64,000 nt of DNA from Aestuariibaculum sp. M13 (GCF_024723255.1 NZ_JANIAC010000001.1:449548-513547), one strand, 5' to 3'. Shown: positions 36,213 to 46,527, counted from the stretch's first letter. Numbers and translations are program-made. The notes: generated from the sequence alone by a model not told the origin.

Positions 36213-39200
36213 TTAATTACCTTCAGGTTGAACAGACGAATTGGTCTTGGCCTCATTTGCCTTTATAGCCCTTAATTCATTGGTTGCTTCTTCTGCCACA
36301 TCGTCAAACTCTTTAAAGTTTTCAATCACACTTTCTAAAATATAAGTCGCCTGAAAAGCATCGTTTAGCTGATAAAAATTCTTTGCCATTAACACCAAAC
36401 CTTTGGCACTATAATACTTATACCCTGAATAATCTTTAGCTAATTTTTGAACCGTAACATTTGAAGCTTCATAACTACCTGACTTATTTTTAAAGTAAGC
36501 ATTATAGTAAAGAGCTTCGGCTGCTGTTTCGCCGGTGGCAACAGCTTCAACCTGTGCATATGCCATTTTAGCCTTAGCTTCATTACCCGTTTTCATCGCT
36601 GATCGTGCAATAATAATATGGGCATCACCCTGAATTTTATTATCAATCTTAGAATTCGACAATACCTTTTCGGCATAAGAAACGGCTTCATTATAATGCT
36701 CTAACTGGTAATTAGCTTTCATTAAATTCGATTGCGCAAACACGACATTTTGAGGCAAGCTGGCCTCACTCTCTAAACGCTCAAGTAAAGGCATGGCCTT
36801 GTTCCAATCTTTTTGTTCTAAATAATATTGTGATAATCTAGAAAGTGCAACTTCTGTAAATTCATTTTGTGGCACACCAACAACATACTCGTAATGAGGT
36901 GCTGCATTAGCCGATAAATTTTGTTTGTAGTACAACTGAGCCACATAAAAATGCGATTGCAACACATGTAATCCGTTGGGGAACTGATTTAAATACCCAT
37001 TGAATTGTTTAATAGCCTTATCGGCATTATTATCTAAATATTGTTTTTCGGCTGCCTCATAGGTTGCATTGTCTAAATCGGCATCGGTAACCTCTACATA
37101 ATTTAAGGTTTTTACCCAACTTGCGTATTCATCAACACGTCCCATATCTATGTAAATAAGTCGTGCTGTCGCTACCGCCTGAACGGCTTCAGGTGTCCCT
37201 TCATATTCCGCTGCCACTTTTTTAAACTTAGTTAAAGCCTGTTCGTTTTGGTTTCCATTATAATAAACTAACCCTTGGCGCAATAATGATTTTGGCACAA
37301 ACGAGCTCATTCGGTATTCCGAATTTAATCGATCGTAAGTACGCATCGCGTTATCCGATTGATTCACCTTAACCAAAGTATTACCTAATTCGTACATGGC
37401 ATCGTCACGTAATTTAGACTTTGGATAAGCTGAAATAAATTCTTCAAGTTCGCTAATCTTTTTAGAATCTTTACCTATATATCCGGCACTAATCGCTTTT
37501 TGAAAGAAGGCGTAATCCGATTCAATAGCGTTTAATTTAATGGCACTTTCGTAGGCGTTAATAGCATTCTGATAGCTACTTGACACAAAAAACGCATCTC
37601 CCAAACGTAGATATGCATCATTCAACCTTACATTATCGCGCTGCTTTGTTGCAGCAATAAAGGAACTGAAAAACTTCGTAGACTGATCGTAATTTTTAAG
37701 TTTAAAATAGGTATAAGCTAAATTGTAATCAATATTTTCATACTCAGGTGTTGCCGTTGCGCCACTTTGTTGTTTAAACTGCTGAAAACCCACCAAAGCA
37801 TGATCATAATTTGTTAAATTATAATCGGTTTCGGCTTTCCAGAATGTTGCTCTGGCTGTGTAATTGGCATCACGTGGTTCTTTTAGAGATGATTCAAACA
37901 TCTTCTGAGCTTCTAAAAACTGATTCTCGTTATACAATTCCAAACCACGATAAAATGCTACTTTTTGATATGCCACTTTATTTTCAAAACTATTTTTTCC
38001 TTCTAATAAACGCAGAGCTTCCTGATAATTTTTAGAAGTAATATAAGAATCGATCAATAAAGTTTCTATTTCTTCACGTTGTGTCGATTTCGGATATTTG
38101 TCTAAATACCCGGTTAACACCTGAGGTGCCGACTGATACGCATTACCAATCTCGTAGCTAATTTTGGCATAATTTAAATAGGCATCTTCCTGAATTTTTA
38201 AATCGAAATCCATTTGTGACGCGTTTCTAAAAGCATTTAATGCCTCCTGTTTTTTATCTAATTTTATGTAGCTTTCTCCTAAATGATAATATGCATTTTG
38301 GGCAATGCTGTTGGTTCCGCCAATAATTTTATTGAATTCTGAAACCGCATTTTCGTAATCCCCTTGCTTATAATACGCGTAACCTAACTGATAAAAATCG
38401 GTATTATTCCACTTCCCTTTTTTACCCTTATAGGCTTTTAAATAAGGAATTGCTTCTGCATATTGTTCAAGGTTGAAATAACTCTCTCCTATAATTTTTG
38501 AAAGTTCGGAAACCTCATCGCGATTACTCTTTTTCAACTGGGCTTTAGCTAAATCGATAGCCTTCTGAAAATTCCCAAGTTTAAAATTTAAATCGGCCTG
38601 ATAATACGATAGCTTTTCTTTGTAACGCTCCTGGTCACTAACCTGATCGAAGTACTGATTCGCTTGTTTATAATCGTCTCCTTCATAAGCCATATACCCA
38701 ATGTAATATTTAGCCTGAGAGCCATATTCTTTAGAGCTTTCTACACGCGACAAATACTTTCTGGCATCACCATATTGCTTTGCTGCAAAAGCTGAATATC
38801 CGTTATTAAAATAAAACTTTTCTTTATCGCTGTAAGCAAGACCACCTTCATCTACTTTATCATACCACTTCCTGGCATAAGCATATTTTCCGTTGGCAAA
38901 ATAATAATCGGCTACATCTAAATAGGCGGTATTTCTTTTGGTACTTGTTGGGTAGTCTTCAACAAAACGCTCTACAAGTTTATCGGCATTTTGCTGATTT
39001 AAACGCACAGCACAATTGGCGATGTAATAGGTACAATCAGACTGTAAACCTTCTTCTTTATGCTGCTTTTTAACATTACTAAATAATGCCTGAGCTGCCA
39101 TATACTGTTGATTATTATAAAGCGACAAAGCCTTTTGATAATCTACTAAATCGCTGGTATACACAGCCGATTGTTGTGCTGAAATCTGATAGCTTATTCC

Positions 39201-39239
39201 GAGGGCCATCAAAAGAGAAACACTATTTATTTTAATCAT
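36213..39239 (-). CDS. Large tetratricopeptide-repeat protein, exported
   Basis: 1008 residues with a signal peptide (cleavage near ISAQ, about 21). The mature protein is TPR/Sel1-like repeats almost end to end, for example QLGYAYYKQGDYENAVSEFNKII and AYLRLGDAFFVSSSYQNAINAYESAIK. It should form a long periplasmic superhelix for protein binding. It precedes the barrel gene, and the operon starts from a good promoter at 39266-39297. The pair appears conserved in flavobacteria from memory; a scaffold role for the barrel is inference. Confidence 0.85.
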   Translation of the reverse strand: MIKINSVSLLMALGISYQISAQQSAVYTSDLVDYQKALSLYNNQQYMAAQALFSNVKKQHKEEGLQSDCTYYIANCAVRLNQQNADKLVERFVEDYPTSTKRNTAYLDVADYYFANGKYAYARKWYDKVDEGGLAYSDKEKFYFNNGYSAFAAKQYGDARKYLSRVESSKEYGSQAKYYIGYMAYEGDDYKQANQYFDQVSDQERYKEKLSYYQADLNFKLGNFQKAIDLAKAQLKKSNRDEVSELSKIIGESYFNLEQYAEAIPYLKAYKGKKGKWNNTDFYQLGYAYYKQGDYENAVSEFNKIIGGTNSIAQNAYYHLGESYIKLDKKQEALNAFRNASQMDFDLKIQEDAYLNYAKISYEIGNAYQSAPQVLTGYLDKYPKSTQREEIETLLIDSYITSKNYQEALRLLEGKNSFENKVAYQKVAFYRGLELYNENQFLEAQKMFESSLKEPRDANYTARATFWKAETDYNLTNYDHALVGFQQFKQQSGATATPEYENIDYNLAYTYFKLKNYDQSTKFFSSFIAATKQRDNVRLNDAYLRLGDAFFVSSSYQNAINAYESAIKLNAIESDYAFFQKAISAGYIGKDSKKISELEEFISAYPKSKLRDDAMYELGNTLVKVNQSDNAMRTYDRLNSEYRMSSFVPKSLLRQGLVYYNGNQNEQALTKFKKVAAEYEGTPEAVQAVATARLIYIDMGRVDEYASWVKTLNYVEVTDADLDNATYEAAEKQYLDNNADKAIKQFNGYLNQFPNGLHVLQSHFYVAQLYYKQNLSANAAPHYEYVVGVPQNEFTEVALSRLSQYYLEQKDWNKAMPLLERLESEASLPQNVVFAQSNLMKANYQLEHYNEAVSYAEKVLSNSKIDNKIQGDAHIIIARSAMKTGNEAKAKMAYAQVEAVATGETAAEALYYNAYFKNKSGSYEASNVTVQKLAKDYSGYKYYSAKGLVLMAKNFYQLNDAFQATYILESVIENFKEFDDVAEEATNELRAIKANEAKTNSSVQPEGN

Positions 39240-39265
39240 TAACGATTCGTTTTTTAATTTAAAAT

Positions 39266-39297
39266 CAAAGATAATTTATATAAAAGGTATAACGCAA
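39266..39297 (-). promoter_or_regulatory. Promoter of the TPR-barrel operon
   Basis: TTG (39295-39297), a 21-base spacer and TATCTTTG (39266-39273) on the minus strand fit the consensus. The start of transcription would be about 20 bases before the TPR gene ATG. The rest of the 39240-39459 gap must also hold the ftsE promoter, for which only a weak TACATTTA is visible. Confidence 0.7.
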
Positions 39298-39459
39298 TAA
39301 TCGTGCTATAATTATAAACCGACTTATTAAAAATTGAAAAATAACGAGAGATAATCAGCGTTTTAACTTATAGCCAAAAAACTTTTTAAACATTAATTTT
39401 TAAGTTTCAACTTATAAATAATACATTTACAACACATAAAAACTTTTCATTCAAAACCT

Positions 39460-40143
39460 ATGTCAAATCCTATTTTACAATTAAAAGATGCCTCTATATT
39501 TCAGGGAGAAAGTTTAGTACTATCTAACATAAACGTTGAAATAAATAAAGGAGATTTTGTTTACTTAATTGGAAAAACAGGAACTGGTAAAAGTAGTTTT
39601 ATGAAAACACTATATGGAGATTTACCACTTACCAAAGGAGAAGGACATATTGTAGATTTTAACCTGAATGGTTTAAAAGAGAAAGACATCCCTTATTTAC
39701 GTAGAAAACTTGGTGTCGTTTTTCAGGATTTTAAACTCCTTACCGATCGCACGATAAATGAAAATTTATTATTTGTTTTGAAAGCTACCGGCTGGAAAGA
39801 CAAAGAAGCGATGACTACCAGAATTGAAGAGGTTTTAACGAAAGTAGGCATGAGTACTAAAGGTTTTAAATTTCCTCATGAACTTTCTGGCGGAGAACAA
39901 CAACGTATTGCCATTGCCAGAGCCTTATTGAACAACCCTGAGCTTATCCTAGCCGATGAGCCTACTGGGAATTTGGACCCGCAAACCAGTATTGAGGTGA
40001 TGGAAGTGCTTCAGGATATTAATAAAAATGGCAACACTATTTTAATGGCTACCCACGATTATGCGTTGTTATTGAAATACCCAAGCAAGACCTTAAAATG
40101 TGACGAGAATCAGGTGTATGAAGTGGTGCAAAGGAAGGGGTAG
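39460..40143 (+). CDS. ftsE: Cell-division ATP-binding protein FtsE
   Basis: 227-residue ABC ATPase that pairs with FtsX to activate septal wall hydrolases. Walker A GKTGTGKS is at 38-45, the Q-loop VVFQDFKLL near 87-94, signature LSGGEQQR at 142-149, Walker [14 protein letters not shown] after it, and the switch His in ATHDY. FtsX is not adjacent, as often in Bacteroidota. The polysaccharide genes start 3 bases after its stop, so their expression may be partly driven from the ftsE promoter. Confidence 0.88.
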   Translation: MSNPILQLKDASIFQGESLVLSNINVEINKGDFVYLIGKTGTGKSSFMKTLYGDLPLTKGEGHIVDFNLNGLKEKDIPYLRRKLGVVFQDFKLLTDRTINENLLFVLKATGWKDKEAMTTRIEEVLTKVGMSTKGFKFPHELSGGEQQRIAIARALLNNPELILADEPTGNLDPQTSIEVMEVLQDINKNGNTILMATHDYALLLKYPSKTLKCDENQVYEVVQRKG

Positions 40144-40146
40144 TTT

Positions 40147-40884
40147 ATGTATGACTTCATTAAAAACAGCATTGCAGCTTTAATTCCAAAAAAATTACTT
40201 TTTGAAAATGAATTGTTTTTTAGATCGGTTTATAGTTTATTATATTTAGGCAATAACCATACATGTAATATTTGCAATTATAAACTACGTAAATTTATTA
40301 GACTAAAGAATGGAGATTTGCTATGTCCGTCTTGCGGTAGTTTGTCACGAAACCGACGCTTATGGAAACTATTAAATGACAACCACCACATAACAGGTAA
40401 TATTCTTCATTTTTCACCATCAAGAAGCCTGTATAGAAACCTTAAAAAAATTGAATCCCTTTCATATTTCAGCACAGATTATGAAGATGAATTTTTAGCT
40501 GAATATAAATTTGATATTACAGATATCAACCAAGAAAACTCTAAATTTGACACCGTTATATGTTATCACATTTTAGAACATATCGTTGATGATCTAAAAG
40601 CCATGAAAGAGCTCTACAGAGTTTTAAATTCAAAAGGAACAATTTATATTCAAACCCCATTTAAAGAGGGCGATATATATGAAGACGAATCCGTTGTTAC
40701 TCCTGAAGAAAGAAATATTCACTTCGGACAACATGATCATGTAAGAGTTTATTCAATTAAGGGGCTTAAATTAAGATTGGAACAAACAGGTTTTAAAGTT
40801 AAAGTTGTTAATTTCTTAAAAACTGATGATGACGTTATTTACGGCTTTCTTTCTCCTGAAACAACTCTAATCGTAACAAAGTAA
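40147..40884 (+). CDS. Zinc-ribbon plus class I SAM methyltransferase, polysaccharide island
   Basis: 245 residues. An N-terminal zinc ribbon (CNIC near residue 39 and CPSC near 58) leads into a methyltransferase domain whose C-terminal half is canonical: FDTVICYHILEHIVDDLKAMKELYRVLNSKG. Motif I is unusual: it reads NILHFSPSRSL instead of the usual acidic, glycine-rich loop, although related sugar-locus methyltransferases share this form as far as I recall. It starts 3 bases after ftsE and abuts the next gene, so it is translationally coupled. It may methylate or cap a surface glycan. Confidence 0.75.
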   Translation: MYDFIKNSIAALIPKKLLFENELFFRSVYSLLYLGNNHTCNICNYKLRKFIRLKNGDLLCPSCGSLSRNRRLWKLLNDNHHITGNILHFSPSRSLYRNLKKIESLSYFSTDYEDEFLAEYKFDITDINQENSKFDTVICYHILEHIVDDLKAMKELYRVLNSKGTIYIQTPFKEGDIYEDESVVTPEERNIHFGQHDHVRVYSIKGLKLRLEQTGFKVKVVNFLKTDDDVIYGFLSPETTLIVTK

Positions 40885-41775
40885 ATGCTATCTATTTTAA
40901 TCCCTACATATAATTACAATGTATATCCCCTTGCTTGTCAATTGGAAAAACAAGCTCTTGAGCGCAAAATAGAGTTCGAAATAATATGTATTGATGATGG
41001 CTCTCAATCTGAACTGGATAAAGACAATGACAAAATCAACCAACTACATAATTCAAGATTTAAAACTCTTTCTAAAAATGTTGGCTTAAGTAATAATCGA
41101 AATATACTTGCCGATGCTTCAAAATACAATTTGCTTTTATTCATAGATGGAGACTCCATAATTCCAAATATCAATTATATTTCAAATTATATTGAAGCTA
41201 TAAAAAAAGATACAGATGTTGTGTACGGTGGAAGAATTCATCCAAAAACAGTATCCTCATCAAGAAAACTGCGATGGAAATATGGGATATACAGGGAAGA
41301 CACAACCTCTACCCTAAGAAATAAAAACATTTATAAATCTACACTTTTTAATAACACTTTAATAAAAAAAGAGATTTTTAATAAAATCAGGTTCGAAAAA
41401 AGCATAAAAGAATATGGTCATGAAGACACTATTTTCGCGTACAAGTTAAAAGTACTAAATGCCTCAATACTTCATATTGATAATCCTGTATTACACAACG
41501 ATGTCGATTTGAATTCTGTCTACTTTTTAAAAACCCAACAAGCGCTGAAAAATTTAAATGTAATTTATCAAAATAAAATTATTAATCCAGATTTTGTTAC
41601 TTTTTTAAAACTCTTTAAAACTTTAAAAACCTATAAACTCAATTACCCATTTGCCGGATGTTATTTACTCCTTCACAGTTTATTTAAATATAATTTGAAA
41701 TCAAACCGGCCATATCTTTTTGTTTTTGATCTTTTTAGAATAAGCTTCTTTTCGTATATTAATCTTAAAAAATAA
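40885..41775 (+). CDS. Glycosyltransferase family 2 (GT-A fold)
   Basis: 296 residues. GT2 signatures: MLSILIPTYNYN at the N-terminus, the first Asp motif IDDGSQ, the metal-binding FIDGDS (DxD) near residue 91, and the ED of YGHEDTIFAY as the likely catalytic base region. It has no membrane helices except a hydrophobic C-terminus, and would act at the inner face of the membrane. Its codon use is strikingly AT-rich. It begins directly after the methyltransferase stop. Confidence 0.85.
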   Translation: MLSILIPTYNYNVYPLACQLEKQALERKIEFEIICIDDGSQSELDKDNDKINQLHNSRFKTLSKNVGLSNNRNILADASKYNLLLFIDGDSIIPNINYISNYIEAIKKDTDVVYGGRIHPKTVSSSRKLRWKYGIYREDTTSTLRNKNIYKSTLFNNTLIKKEIFNKIRFEKSIKEYGHEDTIFAYKLKVLNASILHIDNPVLHNDVDLNSVYFLKTQQALKNLNVIYQNKIINPDFVTFLKLFKTLKTYKLNYPFAGCYLLLHSLFKYNLKSNRPYLFVFDLFRISFFSYINLKK

Positions 41776-42689
41776 TGCCTTTTTTCTCAATTGTCATACC
41801 TTTATTTAACAAGGAAAATTACATCAAAGACACTTTAAATAGTGCTATTAATCAATCTTTTAATGATTTTGAAGTTATCATTATTAATGATGGTTCTACA
41901 GATTTTAGTTTAAGTAGAGCTAAAGAAATTAGAGATAAAAGAATAAGGGTAATAACTCAAGAAAACAAGGGGCTTTGTGCAAGCAGAAACTTAGGCATTG
42001 AATTAGCCAAGGGAAAATATATTGCTTTATTAGATGCTGATGATTTATGGACTGAAGATTATTTAGAAACCATTCACAATTTAATTTCTAACTACCAAAA
42101 TTATAAAGTTTTCGCTACCAATGTTAAATTATTATTTCCAAATACAAATGCGTCTTTAACTAAAAAGACATTCTTAACAAGACAACAAAAAATAATTACA
42201 AACTATTTTAAACTGGGTCGCAATATCATGGGACCAAGTTCTTTGGTTATAAATAAAACTGTATTTAAAAAAGTAGGATATTTTGATGAGAAAATTAATT
42301 ATGGAGAAGAAGATGACTTTTATATACGTTGTTTTAATACTTTCGATCTAGTTTATTACGACGAGATTAAATCATATTACAGAACGTGCATAAAAAACCA
42401 ACTAACGGCACCAAACAAAAATTTCAATCGTAAAATCCCCAATTACGAAACCTATTTAAAAAAATATAATCATCCTGATTTAAAAAAATTTTTAGATTTT
42501 GTCTATTTCAGAATTGTTGTGCTTTATAAAATGGAAAGAAATGAAGAAAAAGTATTATTTTATAAGAAAAAGATATTTAGTAAAAATCTTACATTAGCTC
42601 AAAAAATAAAATTTCATTTACCAACACCTCTATTTTATCATATCAAACTAGCTTACTTGTGGTTTTCTAAAATGTTCACCCATTGCTGA
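41775..42689 (+). CDS. Glycosyltransferase family 2 (GT-A fold)
   Basis: 304 residues. N-terminal FFSIVIPLFNKENYIKDTL, INDGSTD, then the metal site LLDADD (about 88) and the acceptor-site YGEEDDFYIRC are classical for GT2. The ATG overlaps the previous stop (TAATG), so translation is coupled. The last 37 bases overlap the convergent GT4 gene. The donor sugar cannot be predicted. Confidence 0.87.
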   Translation: MPFFSIVIPLFNKENYIKDTLNSAINQSFNDFEVIIINDGSTDFSLSRAKEIRDKRIRVITQENKGLCASRNLGIELAKGKYIALLDADDLWTEDYLETIHNLISNYQNYKVFATNVKLLFPNTNASLTKKTFLTRQQKIITNYFKLGRNIMGPSSLVINKTVFKKVGYFDEKINYGEEDDFYIRCFNTFDLVYYDEIKSYYRTCIKNQLTAPNKNFNRKIPNYETYLKKYNHPDLKKFLDFVYFRIVVLYKMERNEEKVLFYKKKIFSKNLTLAQKIKFHLPTPLFYHIKLAYLWFSKMFTHC

Positions 42690-43714
42690 ATCACCTGTTC
42701 TTCTGAAAACTTTTCTAATCCACAACTTGTATTTAACTTAATTTGATTATAAAATTCTTCATCTAATACTAATTTATTCATAGCTTTTATTAACTCTTCT
42801 TTATTCCTATTTTCTACTAAAAGCCCATTTATTTCATGTTGAATAATTTCACTAGGGCCACTTTTACAATTAAAAGCTATAACTGGTGTTCCTAAATTTA
42901 AAGCCTCTAATAATACCATTGGAAAACCTTCAAATTCACTAACCAGAACTAAACACATCGACCTAGAAACCAATGTCTTAGGGTCGTTTTTAAACGAAAT
43001 AAGCTTTACTTTTTTGTTTAATTCCAGATTATTAATCAATTTTTCTAAATTTTCCTTTTCTTCACCGTTGCCTAAGATTCTTAGTCCGATACTTTTTTTT
43101 GGTAATTCTGATTCATTATAAGCCAATATTAATTTATCAAATTGCTTTATTTTAGTTAATCTTCCAACACCGATTATATAATTTTCCTTTTCAAAATCAA
43201 TATCTCTTCCTAGTTTTAAATAATTATAAATTGTTTTACTCTTTATACCCAATTTTTGCTCAAGATGCCTATTAACCTCATTGCATACAGAAACAAAAAT
43301 CCTATTTTTTACATGTGGTAATCTAGCCAAGCGAGGGAAACACATGTAAGAAAATGAATACGAAAGCAAATAACTATGAATACAATATATGACTTTAGAC
43401 TTATTAAAAATCAACTTTGAAAAAAGTAACTCCTTAAAAAAATTATTTCTAACTCTATGATCTATAATGACATCAAAATTTTTATTTTTAAAAAAAGCCC
43501 TAAACTTAAAAAAAGCTTTTAGTTTGTTATTTGTCTCTTTTACTTTTCCAAAATTATATAGTTTACCTTCATAGGCATATGATATATTATTTTGCATAGA
43601 AACTACAGTAATATTATATCCCTTATTAACTAAAGATACAGACATATTTGAAGCTACTCGTTCTGCCCCACCATTACTTAAACTATCTGCTAAAATACAA
43701 AGTTCCTTATTCAT
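42653..43714 (-). CDS. Glycosyltransferase family 4 (GT-B fold)
   Basis: 353 residues from the ATG at 43714 (MNKELCILADSLSNGGAERV); a longer frame back to 43750 overlaps the upstream gene and adds non-homologous residues. The N-terminal GGAERVASNM and the C-terminal GT4 motif SEFEGFPMVLLEAL (Glu-x7-Glu) with GTPVIAF are clear. It transfers an activated sugar to a growing glycan. Its 3' end overlaps the converging GT2 gene by 37 bases. A nine-base A tract precedes the start codon. Confidence 0.87.
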   Translation of the reverse strand: MNKELCILADSLSNGGAERVASNMSVSLVNKGYNITVVSMQNNISYAYEGKLYNFGKVKETNNKLKAFFKFRAFFKNKNFDVIIDHRVRNNFFKELLFSKLIFNKSKVIYCIHSYLLSYSFSYMCFPRLARLPHVKNRIFVSVCNEVNRHLEQKLGIKSKTIYNYLKLGRDIDFEKENYIIGVGRLTKIKQFDKLILAYNESELPKKSIGLRILGNGEEKENLEKLINNLELNKKVKLISFKNDPKTLVSRSMCLVLVSEFEGFPMVLLEALNLGTPVIAFNCKSGPSEIIQHEINGLLVENRNKEELIKAMNKLVLDEEFYNQIKLNTSCGLEKFSEEQVIQQWVNILENHK

Positions 43715-43721
43715 TTTTTTT

Positions 43722-45248
43722 TCAAAAAACATCGTCATAATCAATTCCATTAACTACAATTCGTTTTCGTTCTTTAAATGTATTGCTAAATATACTCTTG
43801 CTAAAATCCATGTCTTTATGTTTCACTCCCAATAAATGCCCTAAACTTTCATATAAGTGATCTGCCATAAACTTTCTATTAGGCACATACTCAAAATCAT
43901 CTGGTAGTTCAAAATCTTTTGACGTCCAGACCAAAAAAGGTATATCAAACATTACTTTTTTTAAATTGGTTTCAGTACGACCAAAAAAATCTCCTTCGTC
44001 GTATACATTTTCTCCATGATCCGAAACATAAATCAAAGCTCGTTTCCCTTTGATATTTTTTAAACTTTCCATTATTGATTTAACCACAAAATCATTGTAC
44101 AAAACAGCGTTATCGTAATGATTTATTATTTCTTGTTTTTCCGATTGTTTCAATTTTCCAAATTTCTCATATTTTTTGGTATATCTATTTTGATAATCAA
44201 AATGAGTTCCAATTAAATGTAAAAAAATAACCTTCTTTCCTTTTTCATGCAATATACGTTCATACTCAGGTATAATCACTTCATCATAACTTAAGGTGTT
44301 AACTTCATCAACATGATTGAAAAATTTAAAATATTGTGTATTTGAAGCAATCTTACTAATACGATTATCGAAATAACCTATGGGTCTTTGGTTAGACAAC
44401 CAATAGGTTTTAATCCCTAATACTTTAAAAATATTTATAATGCTACTTTGCAAATTATCTTCTTTAAGATTGCAATCCAAAGAAGTTAACATTTTAGGTA
44501 AGGATTTTGTTGTTATTACATCAGAAGAAATGACGTCGCTGTAAACAAGTAAACTATCCTTAAAAGCATTTAAAAATGGGGTCGTTTCTCTTTTATAACC
44601 ATACAACTGCATATGTTGCCTTGTTGTAGATTCACCCAAAACAATAACCAAAACATCATTATTTTTTAATAATTTAATATCACCCTTCTTTACCGAATTA
44701 TTCAATTTAAAATTATTCTGAAGTTGGTGATACCCATAAACCCCTCTTACGACGTTATGGTATACGTTATTTTCTATATAACCTGTTAGTTTTAAACCTA
44801 AAACTAATATTATAATTATAACAACTGAATAAAAACTTTTAAGTCTATTCTGGACAAAAAAGCGTTTCTTAAAAAGAAAAAATGGAGTTATTATTGAACC
44901 AACAAAAAATATTACAAATAAACTATTATATGAACTTAAAAATTCTTTTAACTCACCTTTTGAAGACTCAATAAGCACATACATATAAGATGATGAAAAG
45001 TTTGACGAAACCGTTAAATAAGATGCTCCTTCTAATAAAAAGTAAATTACATTTGCAAGAATAACAGTTAAATGATAATACTTATTATTTGATAAATTGA
45101 AAAGTAAAAACACCACTAAAACAAAAATGCAATCTTCAAATAAATCAATAAAACTCAATCCTTGATAGTTACCAAAAACCAACACAAAAAAGTATTTCAA
45201 AACAAATGGCAACAACAAAATCATATTAAACCTAAGTTTATTTCTCAT
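43722..45248 (-). CDS. Phosphoethanolamine transferase, EptC/CptA-like (sulfatase fold)
   Basis: 508 residues. Five or so N-terminal membrane helices (to about 155) are followed by a periplasmic sulfatase-fold domain. The nucleophile motif is VIVLGESTTRQHMQLYGYKR (about 202-220; Ser207/Thr208) and the distal metal ligands lie in YVSDHGENVYDEG. The LYGY-x-R-x-TTP continuation is typical of the CptA/EptC branch, which decorates lipopolysaccharide core or other glycans with phosphoethanolamine. It overlaps the flippase gene upstream by 11 bases. Confidence 0.82.
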   Translation of the reverse strand: MRNKLRFNMILLLPFVLKYFFVLVFGNYQGLSFIDLFEDCIFVLVVFLLFNLSNNKYYHLTVILANVIYFLLEGASYLTVSSNFSSSYMYVLIESSKGELKEFLSSYNSLFVIFFVGSIITPFFLFKKRFFVQNRLKSFYSVVIIIILVLGLKLTGYIENNVYHNVVRGVYGYHQLQNNFKLNNSVKKGDIKLLKNNDVLVIVLGESTTRQHMQLYGYKRETTPFLNAFKDSLLVYSDVISSDVITTKSLPKMLTSLDCNLKEDNLQSSIINIFKVLGIKTYWLSNQRPIGYFDNRISKIASNTQYFKFFNHVDEVNTLSYDEVIIPEYERILHEKGKKVIFLHLIGTHFDYQNRYTKKYEKFGKLKQSEKQEIINHYDNAVLYNDFVVKSIMESLKNIKGKRALIYVSDHGENVYDEGDFFGRTETNLKKVMFDIPFLVWTSKDFELPDDFEYVPNRKFMADHLYESLGHLLGVKHKDMDFSKSIFSNTFKERKRIVVNGIDYDDVF

Positions 45249-46527
45249 TTACTAAATATTTATTTTTAACATTAACTAATAAAAGGGCTACTGTTATAAA
45301 GTATAAACCTGTACTTAATATATAAGAATAAAAGGCTCCTTGTAAACCATACCTGTCGATTAAAAAGAAACTGACACAACAAAAAAAACCATATAATATC
45401 ATATCTGATATTAGATAGGCTTTCACCATTTTTTTTGCATGAAATTGATATGCTAAAGAAAAACCTAAAATTTTAAAAATATCACCAAATAATTGCAAAT
45501 AAAAATACTGACTAATCTCAACAAAATCGTTAGTTAAAAACAACTTGATTATAAAGAACCTTAATAAAAATATTACTATAAAAAAAACAATCAAAACAGG
45601 AATTAACATCATAAAATACTCTTTCATTATTTTATAATATCCTTCTACAGAAATATTTTTAGAAAGCCTAGGAAGTAAATACAAAGTAAATATTGAAGAA
45701 AAAAACATCATATAAAAACTTGATATTTTATTCATAGCCTCCCATAGGCCTGCATTCCTTGTATCTATTGAAAAAATTATTCTATTTCTAATGAGCAAAT
45801 AACATACACTTATCAACAAAGATGAATATATTGCCATTAAAAGATAAACTGAAATGGATCTAAAAAACTTTAACGAAACCTTTTTTAAATTTTTAAAAGC
45901 TGAAATAAAAAACAACCTAATCTCTTTAAAAAATAAAGACATTAAAAAATTTATAGCAGGTACAGAAAAACTAGCTAAAATTGCTCCTTCTAATCCAAAA
46001 GTATAAATTAATATAAAAGTTATTAATGCATTCAATACGTTAAATATTATCAATAAAATGCTATAAAGCCTTATATTTTGTAATCCATTTATTATATACT
46101 GAATTAACCAACTAAAAGAAATTATTGGCAATAAAACAGCTAAAAGTTTAAAAAAGACAGCATATTGATTTTCCTTTAATGAGTATATAGCCAAATCTTC
46201 AGAAAAGAAAAATGTAATTAAAGAAAAAATTAAACTAATTATAAAACTAAAAACAATAATATTAATAATTACTTCATTTAGCCGATTCCTATTTGACGAG
46301 TTTTCTGATATATATTTTATCGTTCCACTTTCAAACCCTGTAATTGTAAAACCTAAAAGACCTTGAATTATATTTTTTAAATTACCTACCAATGCATATC
46401 CCGAAGGTCCTAAATACATTGCACTAACCTTTGAAACGACAAATGAAGAGAAAACCTTAATAAAAACAATTAATCCATTATATGTAATTGTTTTATAAAA
46501 CTGATTATTTTTAATTTGCTTGAACAA
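45238..46527 (-). CDS. O-antigen/polysaccharide flippase (Wzx, MOP superfamily), second of a tandem pair
   Basis: 429 residues with about 12 membrane helices. It would flip lipid-linked glycan units across the inner membrane. Features shared with its neighbour include GPSGYALVGNLKNI near residue 40, TRNAGLWEAMNKISSFYMM in the middle, and FLWQ/LQLFGDIFKILGFSLAYQFHAKKM near 350. It starts directly after the stop of the first flippase and is extremely A/T-rich. Confidence 0.88.
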   Translation of the reverse strand: MFKQIKNNQFYKTITYNGLIVFIKVFSSFVVSKVSAMYLGPSGYALVGNLKNIIQGLLGFTITGFESGTIKYISENSSNRNRLNEVIINIIVFSFIISLIFSLITFFFSEDLAIYSLKENQYAVFFKLLAVLLPIISFSWLIQYIINGLQNIRLYSILLIIFNVLNALITFILIYTFGLEGAILASFSVPAINFLMSLFFKEIRLFFISAFKNLKKVSLKFFRSISVYLLMAIYSSLLISVCYLLIRNRIIFSIDTRNAGLWEAMNKISSFYMMFFSSIFTLYLLPRLSKNISVEGYYKIMKEYFMMLIPVLIVFFIVIFLLRFFIIKLFLTNDFVEISQYFYLQLFGDIFKILGFSLAYQFHAKKMVKAYLISDMILYGFFCCVSFFLIDRYGLQGAFYSYILSTGLYFITVALLLVNVKNKYLVNEK

